Position numbers and translations under genes: made by a program
Source: Govania unica
GTDB lineage: Bacteria > Pseudomonadota > Alphaproteobacteria > Sphingomonadales > Govanellaceae
DNA length: 64,000 nt
Assembly (NCBI RefSeq): GCF_027920805.1
Contig: NZ_JANWOI010000001.1
Coordinates: 1 to 64,000, forward strand
Direction: 5' to 3'
The notes under the pieces: generated by a model
Seen by the model: the letters and a program-made list of their open reading frames with translations, nothing else
What the model was told of the DNA's origin: nothing
The model's database searches: none
In this document: piece after piece, positions 10,344 through 20,039 of the stretch
Numbering within the stretch: position 1 is the stretch's first letter
How the letters are laid out: every line of letters begins with the position of its first letter

Positions 10344-11465
10344 CTAAAGGGCAGGGGCGGTGTCGAGCGCTTGCGCGTCAATGTCAGCGGCCCGCTGTTC
10401 CACGAGCCTGACAATATGGTCGATGATGCCCGCGTCGTCGATCTTGTGATCGGCCACGCCCGACAGATAGACCATGTGATTGCCCTGACCGCCGCCGGTG
10501 AGGCCGATGTCGGTCTCCCGCGCCTCGCCCGGGCCGTTGACCACGCAGCCGATGATCGACAGCGACATGGGTGTCGAGATATGGGCCAGCCGTTCCTCAA
10601 GAACTTCCACTGTCTTGATGACCTGAAAGGCCTGACGGGCGCAGGACGGGCAGGAAATGATCCTGACCCCGCGATGGCGAAGCCCGAGGGTCTTCAGCAT
10701 CTCGAACCCGGCCTTGACCTCCTCCACCGGATCGGCCGACAGCGACACACGGATGGTGTCGCCAATCCCGGCCCACAGGAGCGAGCCCATGCCGATGGCC
10801 GATTTCACCGTCCCGGCGCGCAAACTGCCGGCTTCGGTGATGCCGAGATGGAGCGGATAATCGCAGGCGTCGGCCAAGCCCTGATAGGCGGCGACGGCGA
10901 GAAACACGTCTGACGCCTTGACGCTGATCTTGAAATTGGTGAAATCATTGTCTTCAAGAATGCGGGCGTGATCGAGAGCGCTTTCGACCATGGCGTCCGG
11001 GCAGGGTTCGCCATATTTTTCCAGCAGATGCTTTTCAAGCGACCCGGCATTGACGCCGATGCGCATGGAGCAGCCGTAATCCTTCGCCGCCTGCACCACC
11101 TCGCGCACACGGGCCGCAGAGCCGATATTACCCGGATTGATACGGAGACAAGCAGCCCCCGCCTTGGCCGACTCGATGGCGCGCTTGTAGTGGAAATGAA
11201 TATCGGCGACCACCGGCACATTGACCGCGCGCACGATTTCAGCCAAAGCCGCCGTCGACTCCTCGTCCGGGCAGGACACGCGCACGATATCGATGCCCGC
11301 CTCTTCAAGCTCAAGGATCTGCTTGATGGTGGCGCGCGCATCGCTCGTCAGCGTGTTGGTCATGGACTGAACGGTGATGGGGGCGTCGCCGCCCACCGGC
11401 ACATTGCCGACAAAGATCTGGCGGCTTTTGCGTCGATAAATGTCGCGATAGGGTCGGACGCTCAT
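10344..11465 (-). CDS. ispG: 4-hydroxy-3-methylbut-2-enyl diphosphate synthase IspG (GcpE)
   Basis: IspG carries out the penultimate step of the MEP isoprenoid pathway with a 4Fe-4S cluster. The 373-residue protein starts [17 protein letters not shown], the usual family N-terminus. It has a TIM-barrel domain and C-terminal cluster ligands in [11 protein letters not shown] and [12 protein letters not shown] 11465 is favoured over an upstream TTG at 11492. It lies downstream of the rodZ-like gene and upstream of hisS, an order found in other Alphaproteobacteria. Confidence 0.96.
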   Translation of the reverse strand: MSVRPYRDIYRRKSRQIFVGNVPVGGDAPITVQSMTNTLTSDARATIKQILELEEAGIDIVRVSCPDEESTAALAEIVRAVNVPVVADIHFHYKRAIESAKAGAACLRINPGNIGSAARVREVVQAAKDYGCSMRIGVNAGSLEKHLLEKYGEPCPDAMVESALDHARILEDNDFTNFKISVKASDVFLAVAAYQGLADACDYPLHLGITEAGSLRAGTVKSAIGMGSLLWAGIGDTIRVSLSADPVEEVKAGFEMLKTLGLRHRGVRIISCPSCARQAFQVIKTVEVLEERLAHISTPMSLSIIGCVVNGPGEARETDIGLTGGGQGNHMVYLSGVADHKIDDAGIIDHIVRLVEQRAADIDAQALDTAPAL

Positions 11466-11547
11466 GAACGGGCTCTGTTTAAACGGGGCCAAGGGGCCCG
11501 AAAATTGGCCCTAACATGCGCAAAACTGGCCAAAAGAGCAAGTCCCG

Positions 11548-12483
11548 TTACGGAATAGCCGGTAAACTCTGAGCGACGGTCGCGGAATCGAGCGCGAAAT
11601 TGCGTCGCACATCGCCATTGCCACCAAGTGGACCATAGGACTTGCCGCCAGCAACGATCGTAAGCCCACCAGCATTGCCGGCCAGCAGCAGATACCCGGC
11701 ATTGCCTGCAACGGCAAAGCTTTCACCCGCTTTGAGGGTGCGTTCTGCGATGATTTTGCGATTGGCGTCGGTGATGCGAATCCAGCTGTCAGCGCTCGCG
11801 CGTAACAGCATCTGACCTTCGCCCGCAACAACGGGCGCGGCGGGAGGGGGCGTCAGAGCTGCGGGAGGCGTCGCCAGATCCGGCGCCGCCGGAGCAAATG
11901 CTGCCACAGGTGCCTGTGGCGCCACCGGCGTTTGCTCAAGTTCAGCCGTCTCGGGGAGGGCAAGCTCGGCCATTTCGCGGCTTGGTTCCGGCACGATGTC
12001 ACGTGTCGTGCTCGGCCCGGAAAAACTGTACCAGGCGCCATAAACCGCAATGCAGAGAATACCCGCCAACGCCACCAGAGACAGTCGCGGAATGCGCGGA
12101 TCATTGATCGGTTCGGGGAACACCAGCGGCGCGGTCTTGACCGGAACGCCAGATTGATCCTTCAGTCGCTCCACAAGCGGGGCGGCATCGAGGCCGAGAT
12201 ACTGGGCATAAGTGCGCAAAAATCCCGCGGCATAAATGATCCCCGGCAATTGCGAAAAATCATCCGCTTCAAGCGCCGCCAGAAGATGCGGGCGAATGCG
12301 TAAATCCTCGGCGATTTCCTCAAGCGAGTTTGCACCGCGCGCGAGTCGCGCCCGCCGAAGCACGCCGCCGATGGTATCCGGCATGTCTTCAAGCGCCGTA
12401 CCGGACAAGTTCGAGGACACCAGCGTCAGTTGCGGCTGACGCGCGTCCTTATCAAAGTCACGTGGAGACAGGTGCTGAACCAT
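11548..12483 (-). CDS. RodZ-like helix-turn-helix membrane protein
   Basis: The 311-residue protein has a cytoplasmic XRE-type helix-turn-helix (about residues 35-105, with GGVLRRARLARG and LEEIAEDLRIRPHLLAALE). A transmembrane segment lies at about 132-155, followed by a proline/alanine-rich periplasmic linker. The C-terminal DUF4115 beta domain is at about 220-305. This is the RodZ architecture, which in other bacteria links MreB filaments to the elongation machinery. It is the first gene of a probable rodZ-ispG-hisS-prfA run and is preceded by a 275-base gap in which I see no clear promoter. Confidence 0.85.
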   Translation of the reverse strand: MVQHLSPRDFDKDARQPQLTLVSSNLSGTALEDMPDTIGGVLRRARLARGANSLEEIAEDLRIRPHLLAALEADDFSQLPGIIYAAGFLRTYAQYLGLDAAPLVERLKDQSGVPVKTAPLVFPEPINDPRIPRLSLVALAGILCIAVYGAWYSFSGPSTTRDIVPEPSREMAELALPETAELEQTPVAPQAPVAAFAPAAPDLATPPAALTPPPAAPVVAGEGQMLLRASADSWIRITDANRKIIAERTLKAGESFAVAGNAGYLLLAGNAGGLTIVAGGKSYGPLGGNGDVRRNFALDSATVAQSLPAIP

Positions 12484-12758
12484 ACCACTCTCTCATCGGT
12501 TACGCCCGCAGCCTTTAAACGCTGTCTGAACCTTCAGTCGATTTCGTGACAGAGATCGCTTGACGACCTTACCACCCCGAACCGCCCCCTTGCCACAATT
12601 GTTAACTATAAGAGTCAACAAAACATTAAAGGTCTGAGTCAACAAGAAAATCCGCCGAACAGAAATCTTCAATCTTTTCAGACAGAGTCCTGAAGCCGGA
12701 TCCTGCGCCACAGGTCTGCATGGCGCTTTGAATGTCGAAAAATATGGGAACCCGGAGT

Positions 12759-15020
12759 CTACAGAATAACCCCATGGTCATGGGCAAAGGCCATGAGCCG
12801 ACTGCGCACGCTGCGTTCCCCGAGCGGCATCAGATCTTTCAGATAAGCCTCAAGCGGCGCGAGTTTCAAACTGCGCACCATGGTCTTGACCGGACCGATC
12901 CCGGCCGGAGAGATCGAGAGACGACGCAAACCCAAACCGACCAGCGCCATGGCCTCCAAAGTCTTACCCGCAAGCTCGCCACAGAAGGTGACCGGCACAT
13001 TGTGACGGTCACAGGTCGATATGATGTGATGCAGGAACGACAAGGCCGCCGGCGATAACACGTCATAGCGGCCGGACACCTTGGCATTGCCCCGATCGGC
13101 GGCAAAAAAGAACTGCAACAGGTCATTCGAGCCAATGGAGACGAAATCCACATGCTTCAACAGCGGCTCAAGATGCCAGGCGAGCGCCGGAACCTCGATC
13201 ATGGTGCCGATGCGGATCGACGCCGGACCTTCAAGCCCAAGCTTGCGGCGGCGTTCCAGTTCCTTGTCAACAATGGCCCGCGCCGCCTTGAATTCCGCAA
13301 GCTCGGTGATCATCGGAAACATGATGCTGATGGCACGACCCGTGGCCGCCTGAATGAGCGCCCGCAACTGATAGCGCAGCAGCGCCGGACGATCGAGCGC
13401 AACCCGGATGGCGCGCCAGCCAAGCGCCGGATTTTCTTCATCTTCAGGGACCATAAAGGCCACCGGCTTGTCGCCGCCGATATCGAGCGTACGGAACACC
13501 ACCGGGCGATCCCCGGCGGCGTCCAGAACTTCGGAATAATGTTCGATCTGGGTTTCAAGGCGCGGCATCTGTGCCCCCACCATGAACTGGAACTCGGTGC
13601 GAAACAGCCCGATGCCCTTCGCGCCGGTAGACTCAAGATGCGGCAGGTCGATGGCCAGCCCCGCATTCATGTAAAGCTCGATTTCGACCCCATCAAGGGT
13701 CACCGCCGGTTCATTGCGCAAGGCGGTATAGCGGGCAAACCGTTCGGTCCGGGCGACCAGGGTTTCCTGATAGGACTGGATGATCTCGGCGCTTGGCGAC
13801 AGATAGATCCAGCCCTCATCGCCATCGATGATGAGCTGTTCTCCGCTCGCCACCCGCTCGATGATGCCGCCCGCCTGCCCGACCAGCGGAATGCCGAGCG
13901 CACGGGCCACGATGGTCACATGGGAGGTATGCGAGCCTTCCTGCAAAATGACCCCGCGCAATTTGCTGCGGTCATATTCAAGCAGATCCGCAGGCCCCAT
14001 GCTGCGTGCGAGCAGGATAAAATCATCCGGCAGATTTTCACTGGCCGAGGTATCGGCCCGACCCATGAGATGGCGAATGAGCCGGTTCGACAGATCATCA
14101 AGATCGCTCAGACGTTCGCGCAGATAGGGGTCCGGAGTGCTCTGGAGCCGTGCGCGGTTTTCGACCTGCACCCGCTCCACCGCCGCTTCGGCCGTAAGAC
14201 CACTATCGACGGCTTCGAGAATGCGCTGCCGCCAGCCCACGTCCGACGCAAACATCTTGTAAACGTCAAGAATTTCACGATGTTCGCCGCTTTTCATATC
14301 CTCGGCCGCCATCAGATTGTCGATCTGCTGATGGAGCGCGGCAAAGGCGGTGACCAGGCGGTCGCGTTCAACGCCGCTGTCCTGGGCCACATGTTCAAGA
14401 ATTTCGACAATCGGCTCGTGGAACACGGCACGGCCGATGGCGATGCCTTCGGCCAGCGCCATAACCTCAAAGCTCGGGGTCGCGGCCCGCTCAAGCGTCG
14501 CCGCCGTCACTTCGTCCGGGCGCACAAGCTCGTTTGAACTGACGAGTTCGGCGATGACCATGGCGACGGTCTGCAAGGCTTCCGCCTCGTCATCGCTGTA
14601 ATGACGCTGGGTTCGGTTCTGCACCACCAGCACGCCAACCACCCGGCCGCCGCGCAGGATCGGCACGCCAAGCAGCGAATGATAAATTTCCTCGCCGGTT
14701 TCCGGGCGATAGACGAATTTCGGATGGGATTGCGCGTTCGACAGATTGAGCGGCGCACCGGTGGCGGCGATTTCCCCCACCAAGCCCTCGCGGAAGCGCA
14801 GCCGGGTCTTGTGAATGGCTTCTTTCTTCAAGCCTTCGGTGGCGAAAAGCTCCAGCACTTCACCGCCACGCGCCACATAGACCGAACAGACCTCGGACAC
14901 CATATTGCCGGCGATCAGACGCACCACCTGATCAAGACGCTTATCTGCGGATACGGCACTGGCCATCACTTCGCGCAGGCGACGCAACAATACCCGTGGT
15001 CCGCCTGTTGTGGCCGTCAC
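12759..15020 (-). CDS. ptsP: PEP--protein phosphotransferase PtsP (Enzyme I-Ntr)
   Basis: Enzyme I of the nitrogen-related PTS passes phosphate from PEP to NPr. The 753-residue protein has an N-terminal GAF domain (about 1-160), the PEP-utilising N domain, the phosphohistidine domain (H367 in HTSHVTIVAR) and the C-terminal PEP-binding TIM barrel with conserved LFRTEFQFM and CGELAGK motifs. The GTG start is supported by AGGAGG 8 bases upstream. Its position near lysC is common in Alphaproteobacteria, although here a nitronate monooxygenase-like gene lies between them. NPr and EIIA-Ntr are not in this window. Confidence 0.96.
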   Translation of the reverse strand: MTATTGGPRVLLRRLREVMASAVSADKRLDQVVRLIAGNMVSEVCSVYVARGGEVLELFATEGLKKEAIHKTRLRFREGLVGEIAATGAPLNLSNAQSHPKFVYRPETGEEIYHSLLGVPILRGGRVVGVLVVQNRTQRHYSDDEAEALQTVAMVIAELVSSNELVRPDEVTAATLERAATPSFEVMALAEGIAIGRAVFHEPIVEILEHVAQDSGVERDRLVTAFAALHQQIDNLMAAEDMKSGEHREILDVYKMFASDVGWRQRILEAVDSGLTAEAAVERVQVENRARLQSTPDPYLRERLSDLDDLSNRLIRHLMGRADTSASENLPDDFILLARSMGPADLLEYDRSKLRGVILQEGSHTSHVTIVARALGIPLVGQAGGIIERVASGEQLIIDGDEGWIYLSPSAEIIQSYQETLVARTERFARYTALRNEPAVTLDGVEIELYMNAGLAIDLPHLESTGAKGIGLFRTEFQFMVGAQMPRLETQIEHYSEVLDAAGDRPVVFRTLDIGGDKPVAFMVPEDEENPALGWRAIRVALDRPALLRYQLRALIQAATGRAISIMFPMITELAEFKAARAIVDKELERRRKLGLEGPASIRIGTMIEVPALAWHLEPLLKHVDFVSIGSNDLLQFFFAADRGNAKVSGRYDVLSPAALSFLHHIISTCDRHNVPVTFCGELAGKTLEAMALVGLGLRRLSISPAGIGPVKTMVRSLKLAPLEAYLKDLMPLGERSVRSRLMAFAHDHGVIL

Positions 15021-15104
15021 TCCGTCATCCTCCTGGTACTCTGAGGGAGGCCCCCGATAATCGTGCAGAACCCCATTCGTTCAGAACGTGCGCCTTTTCG
15101 GTGT

Positions 15105-16178
15105 CTATTTTTCCAGGAAATCAACGGCCTGGCCGACAAGCTCGGCGATGATTTCGGCCATCGGCTGGATCTTGGTCACCATGCCGACGCTTTGACCGGC
15201 CATCAAGGAGCCATCTTCTATATTGCCGTCAACAACGGCACGCCGCAATGAGCCTGCCCAGAAATGTTCGATTTCAAGTTGAGCCGCCTGCTGGTCCAGT
15301 TCACCGGCCTGAAAGCGGGCCACAACCGCGCGCTGCATCTCCATGAAGCGATCCACGGCAGCATTGCGGATGGCGCGCACCGGAATGACCGGAAACCGCG
15401 CATCGACCTGCATGGTCGGCATGGCCTCCCGGGCGGCGGCGCGAATAAAGGCTTTTTTGAAATTGGCGTGGGCCACGGATTCGCTTGCACAAACAAACCG
15501 CGTGCCAAGCTGCACCCCGGCAGCGCCCATCTCAAGATAAGCGGCCATGGCTTCGCCGCGCCCGATGCCACCGGCCACAAACACCGGAACATCGCGAATA
15601 TGCGGCAGAATTTCCTGCGCCAGCACATTCAGCGACACCGGACCGATATGACCGCCCGCTTCGGAGCCTTCAATAACGATAGCATCAACCCCCGACCGCA
15701 CCAGTTTTTTGGCGATGACCAGCGCCGGGGCAAAACACACCACCTTCGCGCCATAGTCCTTGATACGGGTAATGGCGTCACCCGGCGGCAGACCGCCCGC
15801 AAGCACCACATGCCCGATGCCATGACGGCCGCAGACATCCACAAGATCAAGCAACCGCGGATGCAGGGTGATCAGATTGACCCCGAACGGCTTATCGGTC
15901 AGTGCCTTGGTGGCCTTGATCTCGGCGTCCAGCATATCCGGCATCATGCTGCCCGACGCGAGCACGCCGAAGCCGCCCGCGTTTGAGATCGCCGCCACCA
16001 GATTATGTTCGGACACCCAGGTCATAGCCCCGCCGAGAATGGCGGTGGGCATGCCGAAAAATTCCCGCCCGCGCGCCCACAGGGCATCAAGTCGGGCCAA
16101 TCCCGGTCTCCCGGCCAAAGCAGCCAGGGAGACCTGAGGATCATTCACATTGCTTTCAAGCGCGGGTGCGACCGTCAT
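15105..16178 (-). CDS. Nitronate monooxygenase / FabK-like FMN flavoprotein
   Basis: The 357-residue TIM-barrel flavoprotein belongs to the 2-nitropropane dioxygenase/FabK group. Visible motifs are GMPTAILGGAM near the N-terminus, NAGGFGVLASG, the glycine-rich GSEAGGHIG and the phosphate-binding VAGGIGRGEAMAAYL. Members either oxidise nitronates or reduce enoyl-ACP, and sequence alone does not decide which. It ends 84 bases before ptsP and starts 8 bases after lysC, so co-transcription with lysC is likely. No link to lysine synthesis is evident. Confidence 0.85.
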   Translation of the reverse strand: MTVAPALESNVNDPQVSLAALAGRPGLARLDALWARGREFFGMPTAILGGAMTWVSEHNLVAAISNAGGFGVLASGSMMPDMLDAEIKATKALTDKPFGVNLITLHPRLLDLVDVCGRHGIGHVVLAGGLPPGDAITRIKDYGAKVVCFAPALVIAKKLVRSGVDAIVIEGSEAGGHIGPVSLNVLAQEILPHIRDVPVFVAGGIGRGEAMAAYLEMGAAGVQLGTRFVCASESVAHANFKKAFIRAAAREAMPTMQVDARFPVIPVRAIRNAAVDRFMEMQRAVVARFQAGELDQQAAQLEIEHFWAGSLRRAVVDGNIEDGSLMAGQSVGMVTKIQPMAEIIAELVGQAVDFLEK

Positions 16179-16186
16179 GCGGATCC

Positions 16187-17404
16187 TTATCCGTCGAGAC
16201 CATAGGCCGTGTGCAGGGCGCGCACGGCAAGCTCGGTGTATTTCGCTTCAATCAACACGCTGACTTTGATTTCGGAGGTCGAAATCACCAGAATATTGAT
16301 ATTGTTCTCAGCCAATGTGCGGAACATGGTGGCAGCAACGCCCGCGTGGGAGCGCATGCCAACGCCGATGACCGAGACCTTGACCACATTCTTGTCGGCG
16401 AGGACGCGTTCGAACTGGAAATGTTCGCGGTTGTCCTCGATCACCGTGATGGCACGATCGAGATCGCCGGCCGGCACGGTGAAGGTGAGATCGGTCCTGA
16501 GCCCGTCCATGGAGACGTTCTGGACGATCATATCCACATTGATGTTGGCTTCGGCCAGCGGCGAGAAAATATCCCCGGCGATGCCCGGCTTGTCGGCAAC
16601 GCCAACCAGCGTGACCTTGGCTTCATTGCGGGAATAGGCGATCCCGCTGACGACTTGCTGCTCCACGATTTCATCCTCATCTACAACCATCGTTCCGGGC
16701 TTGTCGTCGAAGCTTGTCAGCACCTGGACACGGACCCGATGGTTCATCGCCATCTCGACCGAACGGGTCTGGAGCACCTTGGCGCCAAGCGACGCCATCT
16801 CCAGCATTTCCTCGTAGGTAATCTTATCAAGTTTGCGTGCTTCGGGCACAATGCGCGGATCGGTCGTATAAACCCCGTCCACGTCAGTGAAAATATCGCA
16901 ACGATCGGCTTTCAAGGCCGCGGCCAGCGCCACCGCCGAGGTGTCCGAACCGCCCCGGCCGAGCGTGGTGATGCGGTTGTCCGGGCCGATGCCCTGGAAC
17001 CCTGCGATCACCGCCACCTGACCTTCGCCCATACGGCGCACGATTTCCGAGCCGTCAATATCGGCAATGCGAGCGCTGCCATGCACGCCATCGGTTTTGA
17101 GCGGAATCTGCCAGCCGAGCCACGACCGGGCCGAAACGCCCAGATCCTGCAAGGCCATGGCCAGAAGCCCGGCCGTCACCTGTTCGCCCGAGGCGACCAC
17201 GGAATCATATTCGCGCGCATCATGGAGTGGCGCCACATCCCGGGCCCACCCCACCAGCTGGTCGGTGGTGCCGGACATGGCCGAGACGACAACGGCCACT
17301 TCATGGCCTGCATCCACGCTCTTCTTAACCCGAAGAGCCACATTCTTGATGCGCTCGACATTGGCAACAGACGTGCCGCCGAATTTTTTGACAATACGCG
17401 CCAT
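16187..17404 (-). CDS. lysC: Aspartate kinase
   Basis: This enzyme phosphorylates aspartate, the first step towards lysine, threonine and methionine. The 405-residue protein opens with MARIVKKFGGTSVANVER, the amino-acid kinase signature. It has the catalytic core to about 250 and two ACT domains (about 265-335 and 345-405) for feedback control. ATG 17404 has AGGAAG at good spacing; the frame is open for 30 codons further upstream, but those lack similarity. It is divergent from ubiG, with 169 bases between the starts. Confidence 0.97.
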   Translation of the reverse strand: MARIVKKFGGTSVANVERIKNVALRVKKSVDAGHEVAVVVSAMSGTTDQLVGWARDVAPLHDAREYDSVVASGEQVTAGLLAMALQDLGVSARSWLGWQIPLKTDGVHGSARIADIDGSEIVRRMGEGQVAVIAGFQGIGPDNRITTLGRGGSDTSAVALAAALKADRCDIFTDVDGVYTTDPRIVPEARKLDKITYEEMLEMASLGAKVLQTRSVEMAMNHRVRVQVLTSFDDKPGTMVVDEDEIVEQQVVSGIAYSRNEAKVTLVGVADKPGIAGDIFSPLAEANINVDMIVQNVSMDGLRTDLTFTVPAGDLDRAITVIEDNREHFQFERVLADKNVVKVSVIGVGMRSHAGVAATMFRTLAENNINILVISTSEIKVSVLIEAKYTELAVRALHTAYGLDG

Positions 17405-17573
17405 TCGATCTTCCTGTGCAGTTTCCCCCGTCGGTCTGATGCGGCCAAAACCGCCCGCTGGAGGATGGGATCGGCCGTATTCATACGGCTTCAAGGTTAC
17501 CGGCGCAAGACGCTTTGCTCAGTCAGAGACATGAGATTATGCTGGAGCGGTCGAAAACAGGATTGTCTTTATC

Positions 17574-18314
17574 ATGACCAGCACCACCGTTGATGCCGCT
17601 GAAATCGCCCGCTTTACCGCCCTGGCCGCCGAATGGTGGGATCTCGATGGCCCGTTCAAGCCGCTTCATCGCCTCAATCCGGCCCGGCTCGGCTATCTCA
17701 GCGACGTGCTCGCCGGTCATTTCGGCCGCGATCCCCGGCAGATCCGCGCGCTCAGCGGCCTCACCCTTCTCGACATCGGCTGTGGCGGCGGCTTGATTTC
17801 CGAACCCATGACCCGGCTCGGGGCCAGCGTCACCGGGGTCGATGCCGGAGCCGAAAATATCGCCGCCGCCGAAACCCATGCCACCGCCGCCGGACTAGAC
17901 ATCGACTACCACGCCACCGCCGCCGAAAATCTCGTCAGCGAAGGTGCCCGGTTCGATATCGTTCTGGCGCTTGAAATCATTGAACATACCGCCGATCCGG
18001 CAGCGTTTCTCCACTGTCTCGCCGCGCTCGTGAAACCCGGCGGCATCGTCATCATCTCGACCCTCAACCGCACCGCCAAATCCTGGGCCATGGCCATCGC
18101 TGCCGCCGAATATATCCTGCACTGGGTGCCCCGCGGCACCCACGACTGGAAGAAATTCCTCAAACCATCCGAACTCGCCCACCTCATGCGCAACGCCGGC
18201 CTGACACTCAGCTCCCAGAAGGGACTGGTGTTCGACCCCCGAAGCCACAGCTGGTCCCTCGACGACCACGACCTGGACGTCAATTATTTCGCCGTCGCCA
18301 CGCCCGGGAGCTAA
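17574..18314 (+). CDS. ubiG: Ubiquinone biosynthesis O-methyltransferase UbiG
   Basis: UbiG catalyses both O-methylations of the ubiquinone ring. The 246-residue length is typical. It has the family N-terminus (FTALAAEWWDLDGPFKPLHRLNP), SAM motif I LDIGCGGGLISEPMTRLGA and the downstream HDWKKFLKPSEL signature. It is transcribed away from lysC, an arrangement seen in many Alphaproteobacteria. A weak promoter (TTGCTC at 17515-17520, 17-base spacer, TATGCT at 17538-17543) precedes it. A repeat cluster follows its stop codon. Confidence 0.96.
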   Translation: MTSTTVDAAEIARFTALAAEWWDLDGPFKPLHRLNPARLGYLSDVLAGHFGRDPRQIRALSGLTLLDIGCGGGLISEPMTRLGASVTGVDAGAENIAAAETHATAAGLDIDYHATAAENLVSEGARFDIVLALEIIEHTADPAAFLHCLAALVKPGGIVIISTLNRTAKSWAMAIAAAEYILHWVPRGTHDWKKFLKPSELAHLMRNAGLTLSSQKGLVFDPRSHSWSLDDHDLDVNYFAVATPGS

Positions 18315-18332
18315 CAGCAGTCCATATGCCGT

Positions 18333-18369
18333 CGTCATCGCAGGCAGCGTGAGCGGCGTGGCGATCCAG
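18333..18369. repeat. Family B half-unit
   Basis: This is a single CGTCATCGC...GGCGATCCAG half of the family B element, without its inverted partner next to it. It forms an imperfect hairpin and opens the repeat-filled gap between ubiG and the DUF1178 gene. Confidence 0.65.
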
Positions 18370-18371
18370 TG

Positions 18372-18482
18372 TTTGCCCTCCTCAACCTGTCATTACCGGG
18401 CTTGACCCGGTAATCCATGTTTCATCCAACAAAACCGTTGGCAAGATGGATTGCCGGGTCAAGCCCGGCAATGACAATGGGA
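18372..18482. repeat. Family A inverted pair, copy 1 of a 111-bp direct duplication
   Basis: Two family A hairpins in inverted orientation: TGTCATTACCGGGCTTGACC... and ...GGATTGCCGGGTCAAGCCC.... They are separated by a spacer containing CATCCAACAAAACCG. The whole 111-base block recurs at 18664-18774 with only about four differences. Confidence 0.85.
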
Positions 18483-18560
18483 GTTATTAAGCCGGCAAGC
18501 ATCCCCCTTGCAGACAAAGGCAGGGGTCGCCACCCAACCTGCCATGCCAGACGTGGGCCC

Positions 18561-18643
18561 CATCATCGCGAGCCGCATCAGCGGCGTGGCGATCCAGTGG
18601 CAGGCGATAGAACTGGATTGCTTCGGCTGTGCCTCGCAATGAC
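18561..18643. repeat. Family B palindromic repeat
   Basis: Both halves are present, CATCATCGCGAGCCGC...GGCGATCCAG and CTGGATTGCTTCGGC...CTCGCAATGAC, with a spacer of about 15 bases. It lies between the two copies of the family A duplication. The sequence from 18483 to 18560 holds nothing I recognise. Confidence 0.8.
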
Positions 18644-18663
18644 GGGCGTCCTCAGGTATTGAA

Positions 18664-18774
18664 TTTGCCCTCACCAACCTGTCATTACCGGGCTTGACCC
18701 GGTAATCCATGTTTCATCCAACAAAACCGTTGGCAAGATGGATTGCCGGGTCAAGCCCGGCAATGACACTGGGA
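18664..18774. repeat. Family A inverted pair, copy 2 of a 111-bp direct duplication
   Basis: Nearly identical to 18372-18482 at an offset of 292 bases, including the spacer, so this is a recent local duplication rather than independent insertion. It ends a few bases before the stop codon of the DUF1178 gene. Confidence 0.85.
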
Positions 18775-18780
18775 ATTGCC

Positions 18781-19206
18781 TCAAGCATCATGCTTGCGGG
18801 TGAAGGGGAGGGGCAGGACTTCGACCCCTTCCTCCCTGAGCTCCCGGGATTCATCTCCCGTGGCTTCGCCGTAAATGGGGCGGGCGTCGCTTTCGCCGTA
18901 ATGGATTTTCCGGGCTTCCTCGGCGAAGCGATCGCCGACATAGTCAAATTCGCTTTCTACCTTGGCCCGCAGATTTTCCAGGAAAGTCTGAAGCTGCGGT
19001 GGCGCAACCTCCACTGCCGAGGCCGCCGGGGCTTCGGCGCGGCTGGTGGAGATGTTCGGGGCCATGGGGGCCTTGGTAATGTCGGTGGCACCACAGATCG
19101 GGCAGCTCACGATGTCGCGGGCGCGCTGTTCCTCATAGGCGCTGCTGCTCGCAAACCAGGCCTCAAACACATGACCACCGCTGCATTTCAAATCGAAAAC
19201 GATCAT
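18781..19206 (-). CDS. DUF1178 family protein
   Basis: A 141-residue protein that begins MIVFDLKCSGGHVFEAWF and carries a CPICG motif near residue 36, characteristic of DUF1178. With the early Cys-8 and His-12, CPICG could form a small zinc ribbon (C...H...CxxC). No function is established that I can name. Its start codon overlaps the stop of the nitrilase-family gene (ATGA), which suggests co-translation with that gene and glutaredoxin 3. Confidence 0.85.
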   Translation of the reverse strand: MIVFDLKCSGGHVFEAWFASSSAYEEQRARDIVSCPICGATDITKAPMAPNISTSRAEAPAASAVEVAPPQLQTFLENLRAKVESEFDYVGDRFAEEARKIHYGESDARPIYGEATGDESRELREEGVEVLPLPFTRKHDA

Positions 19207-20024
19207 AGACTGTCAACTCGGAACGCCACATCATGCCGGAGCGACGGAATCTTGGCCCGCGCCTCGGCCACGGCGGATAAATCAAGCTCAACCAGAACCA
19301 CGCCCGGCTCGGCCCCGCCATCGGCCAGCACGCGGCCCCAGGGATCAACCACCAGACTATGGCCATAGGTCGCCCGGCCACCGCCATGATCCCCGGTCTG
19401 CGCCGGAGCAAGCACAAAGGCCCCGCATTCAATGGCCCGCGCCCGCAACAGCGCATGCCAATGAGCCTCGCCGGTCCAGGGCGTAAAGGCCGAGGGCACG
19501 GTCAGCAGACCCGCCCCCGCCTGAGCATAGGCACGATAGAGCTGCGGGAACCGCACATCATAACAGATCGACAGACCGAGCGGCCCCCAGGGGGTCTCGG
19601 CCAGCACCGCGCTTGTGCCGCCCTCATACTGATCGGACTCGCGGAAGCTGCGGCCTTCGCCAAGCTCCACATCGAACAGATGAATTTTGTCATAGCGCGC
19701 ACGCACGGCCCCGGCCGGGTCGAGCAAGAAGGACCGGTTGAGGAATTTGCCGCTGGCCCCAAGGATCGGCAGCGACCCGATCAGCAACCAGATCCGCAGA
19801 TCGGCGGCCAAACTGCGAAAGGCGGCGAGCGCAGGGTCCGCCGCTTCGGGCACGATCATGGCCCGCTGGCGCTCCTTATCCGAAGTCAGAAGGGACGTCA
19901 CCTCGGGCGTCAGCACGAACTCCGCCCCGGCCCCATGAGCCGCGCGCACGAACTCCGACGCGACCCGGATATTCCGGGTCACATCGCCATCCGATGTCAT
20001 CTGAACCAATCCCACAGGCAACAT
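19203..20024 (-). CDS. Carbon-nitrogen hydrolase (nitrilase superfamily, Nit1/deaminated glutathione amidase type)
   Basis: This 273-residue enzyme has the nitrilase triad: Glu in LTPEVTSL, Lys in RYDKIHLFDVEL and Cys in SICYDVRFPQLYR. The LFDVEL and FPQLYR context matches the Nit1/NitFhit branch, which hydrolyses deaminated glutathione, so a metabolite-repair role is likely but inferred. It lies 15 bases downstream of grxC and overlaps the DUF1178 gene, suggesting a three-gene operon. Confidence 0.88.
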   Translation of the reverse strand: MLPVGLVQMTSDGDVTRNIRVASEFVRAAHGAGAEFVLTPEVTSLLTSDKERQRAMIVPEAADPALAAFRSLAADLRIWLLIGSLPILGASGKFLNRSFLLDPAGAVRARYDKIHLFDVELGEGRSFRESDQYEGGTSAVLAETPWGPLGLSICYDVRFPQLYRAYAQAGAGLLTVPSAFTPWTGEAHWHALLRARAIECGAFVLAPAQTGDHGGGRATYGHSLVVDPWGRVLADGGAEPGVVLVELDLSAVAEARAKIPSLRHDVAFRVDSL

Positions 20025-20039
20025 TCAAAGATGTCCTGT

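Noticed and set aside
9291-10913. A 540-codon plus-strand frame opposite hisS and ispG
   Set aside because: It crosses two well-supported genes on the other strand and shows no domain; it is a codon-bias shadow.
12455-12472. CACGTG core in AGTCACGTGGAGACA as a third parS site
   Set aside because: Only the central eight bases fit; the outer TGTT and AACA arms are missing, and it lies within the rodZ-like gene 30 kb from oriC.
16166-17593. A 475-codon plus-strand frame opposite lysC
   Set aside because: It is antisense to the complete aspartate kinase gene and has no recognisable motif.
18330-18780. Possible CRISPR array because of repeated blocks
   Set aside because: Spacing is irregular, units are palindromic pairs in both orientations, spacers are duplicated with the repeats, and there are no cas genes.
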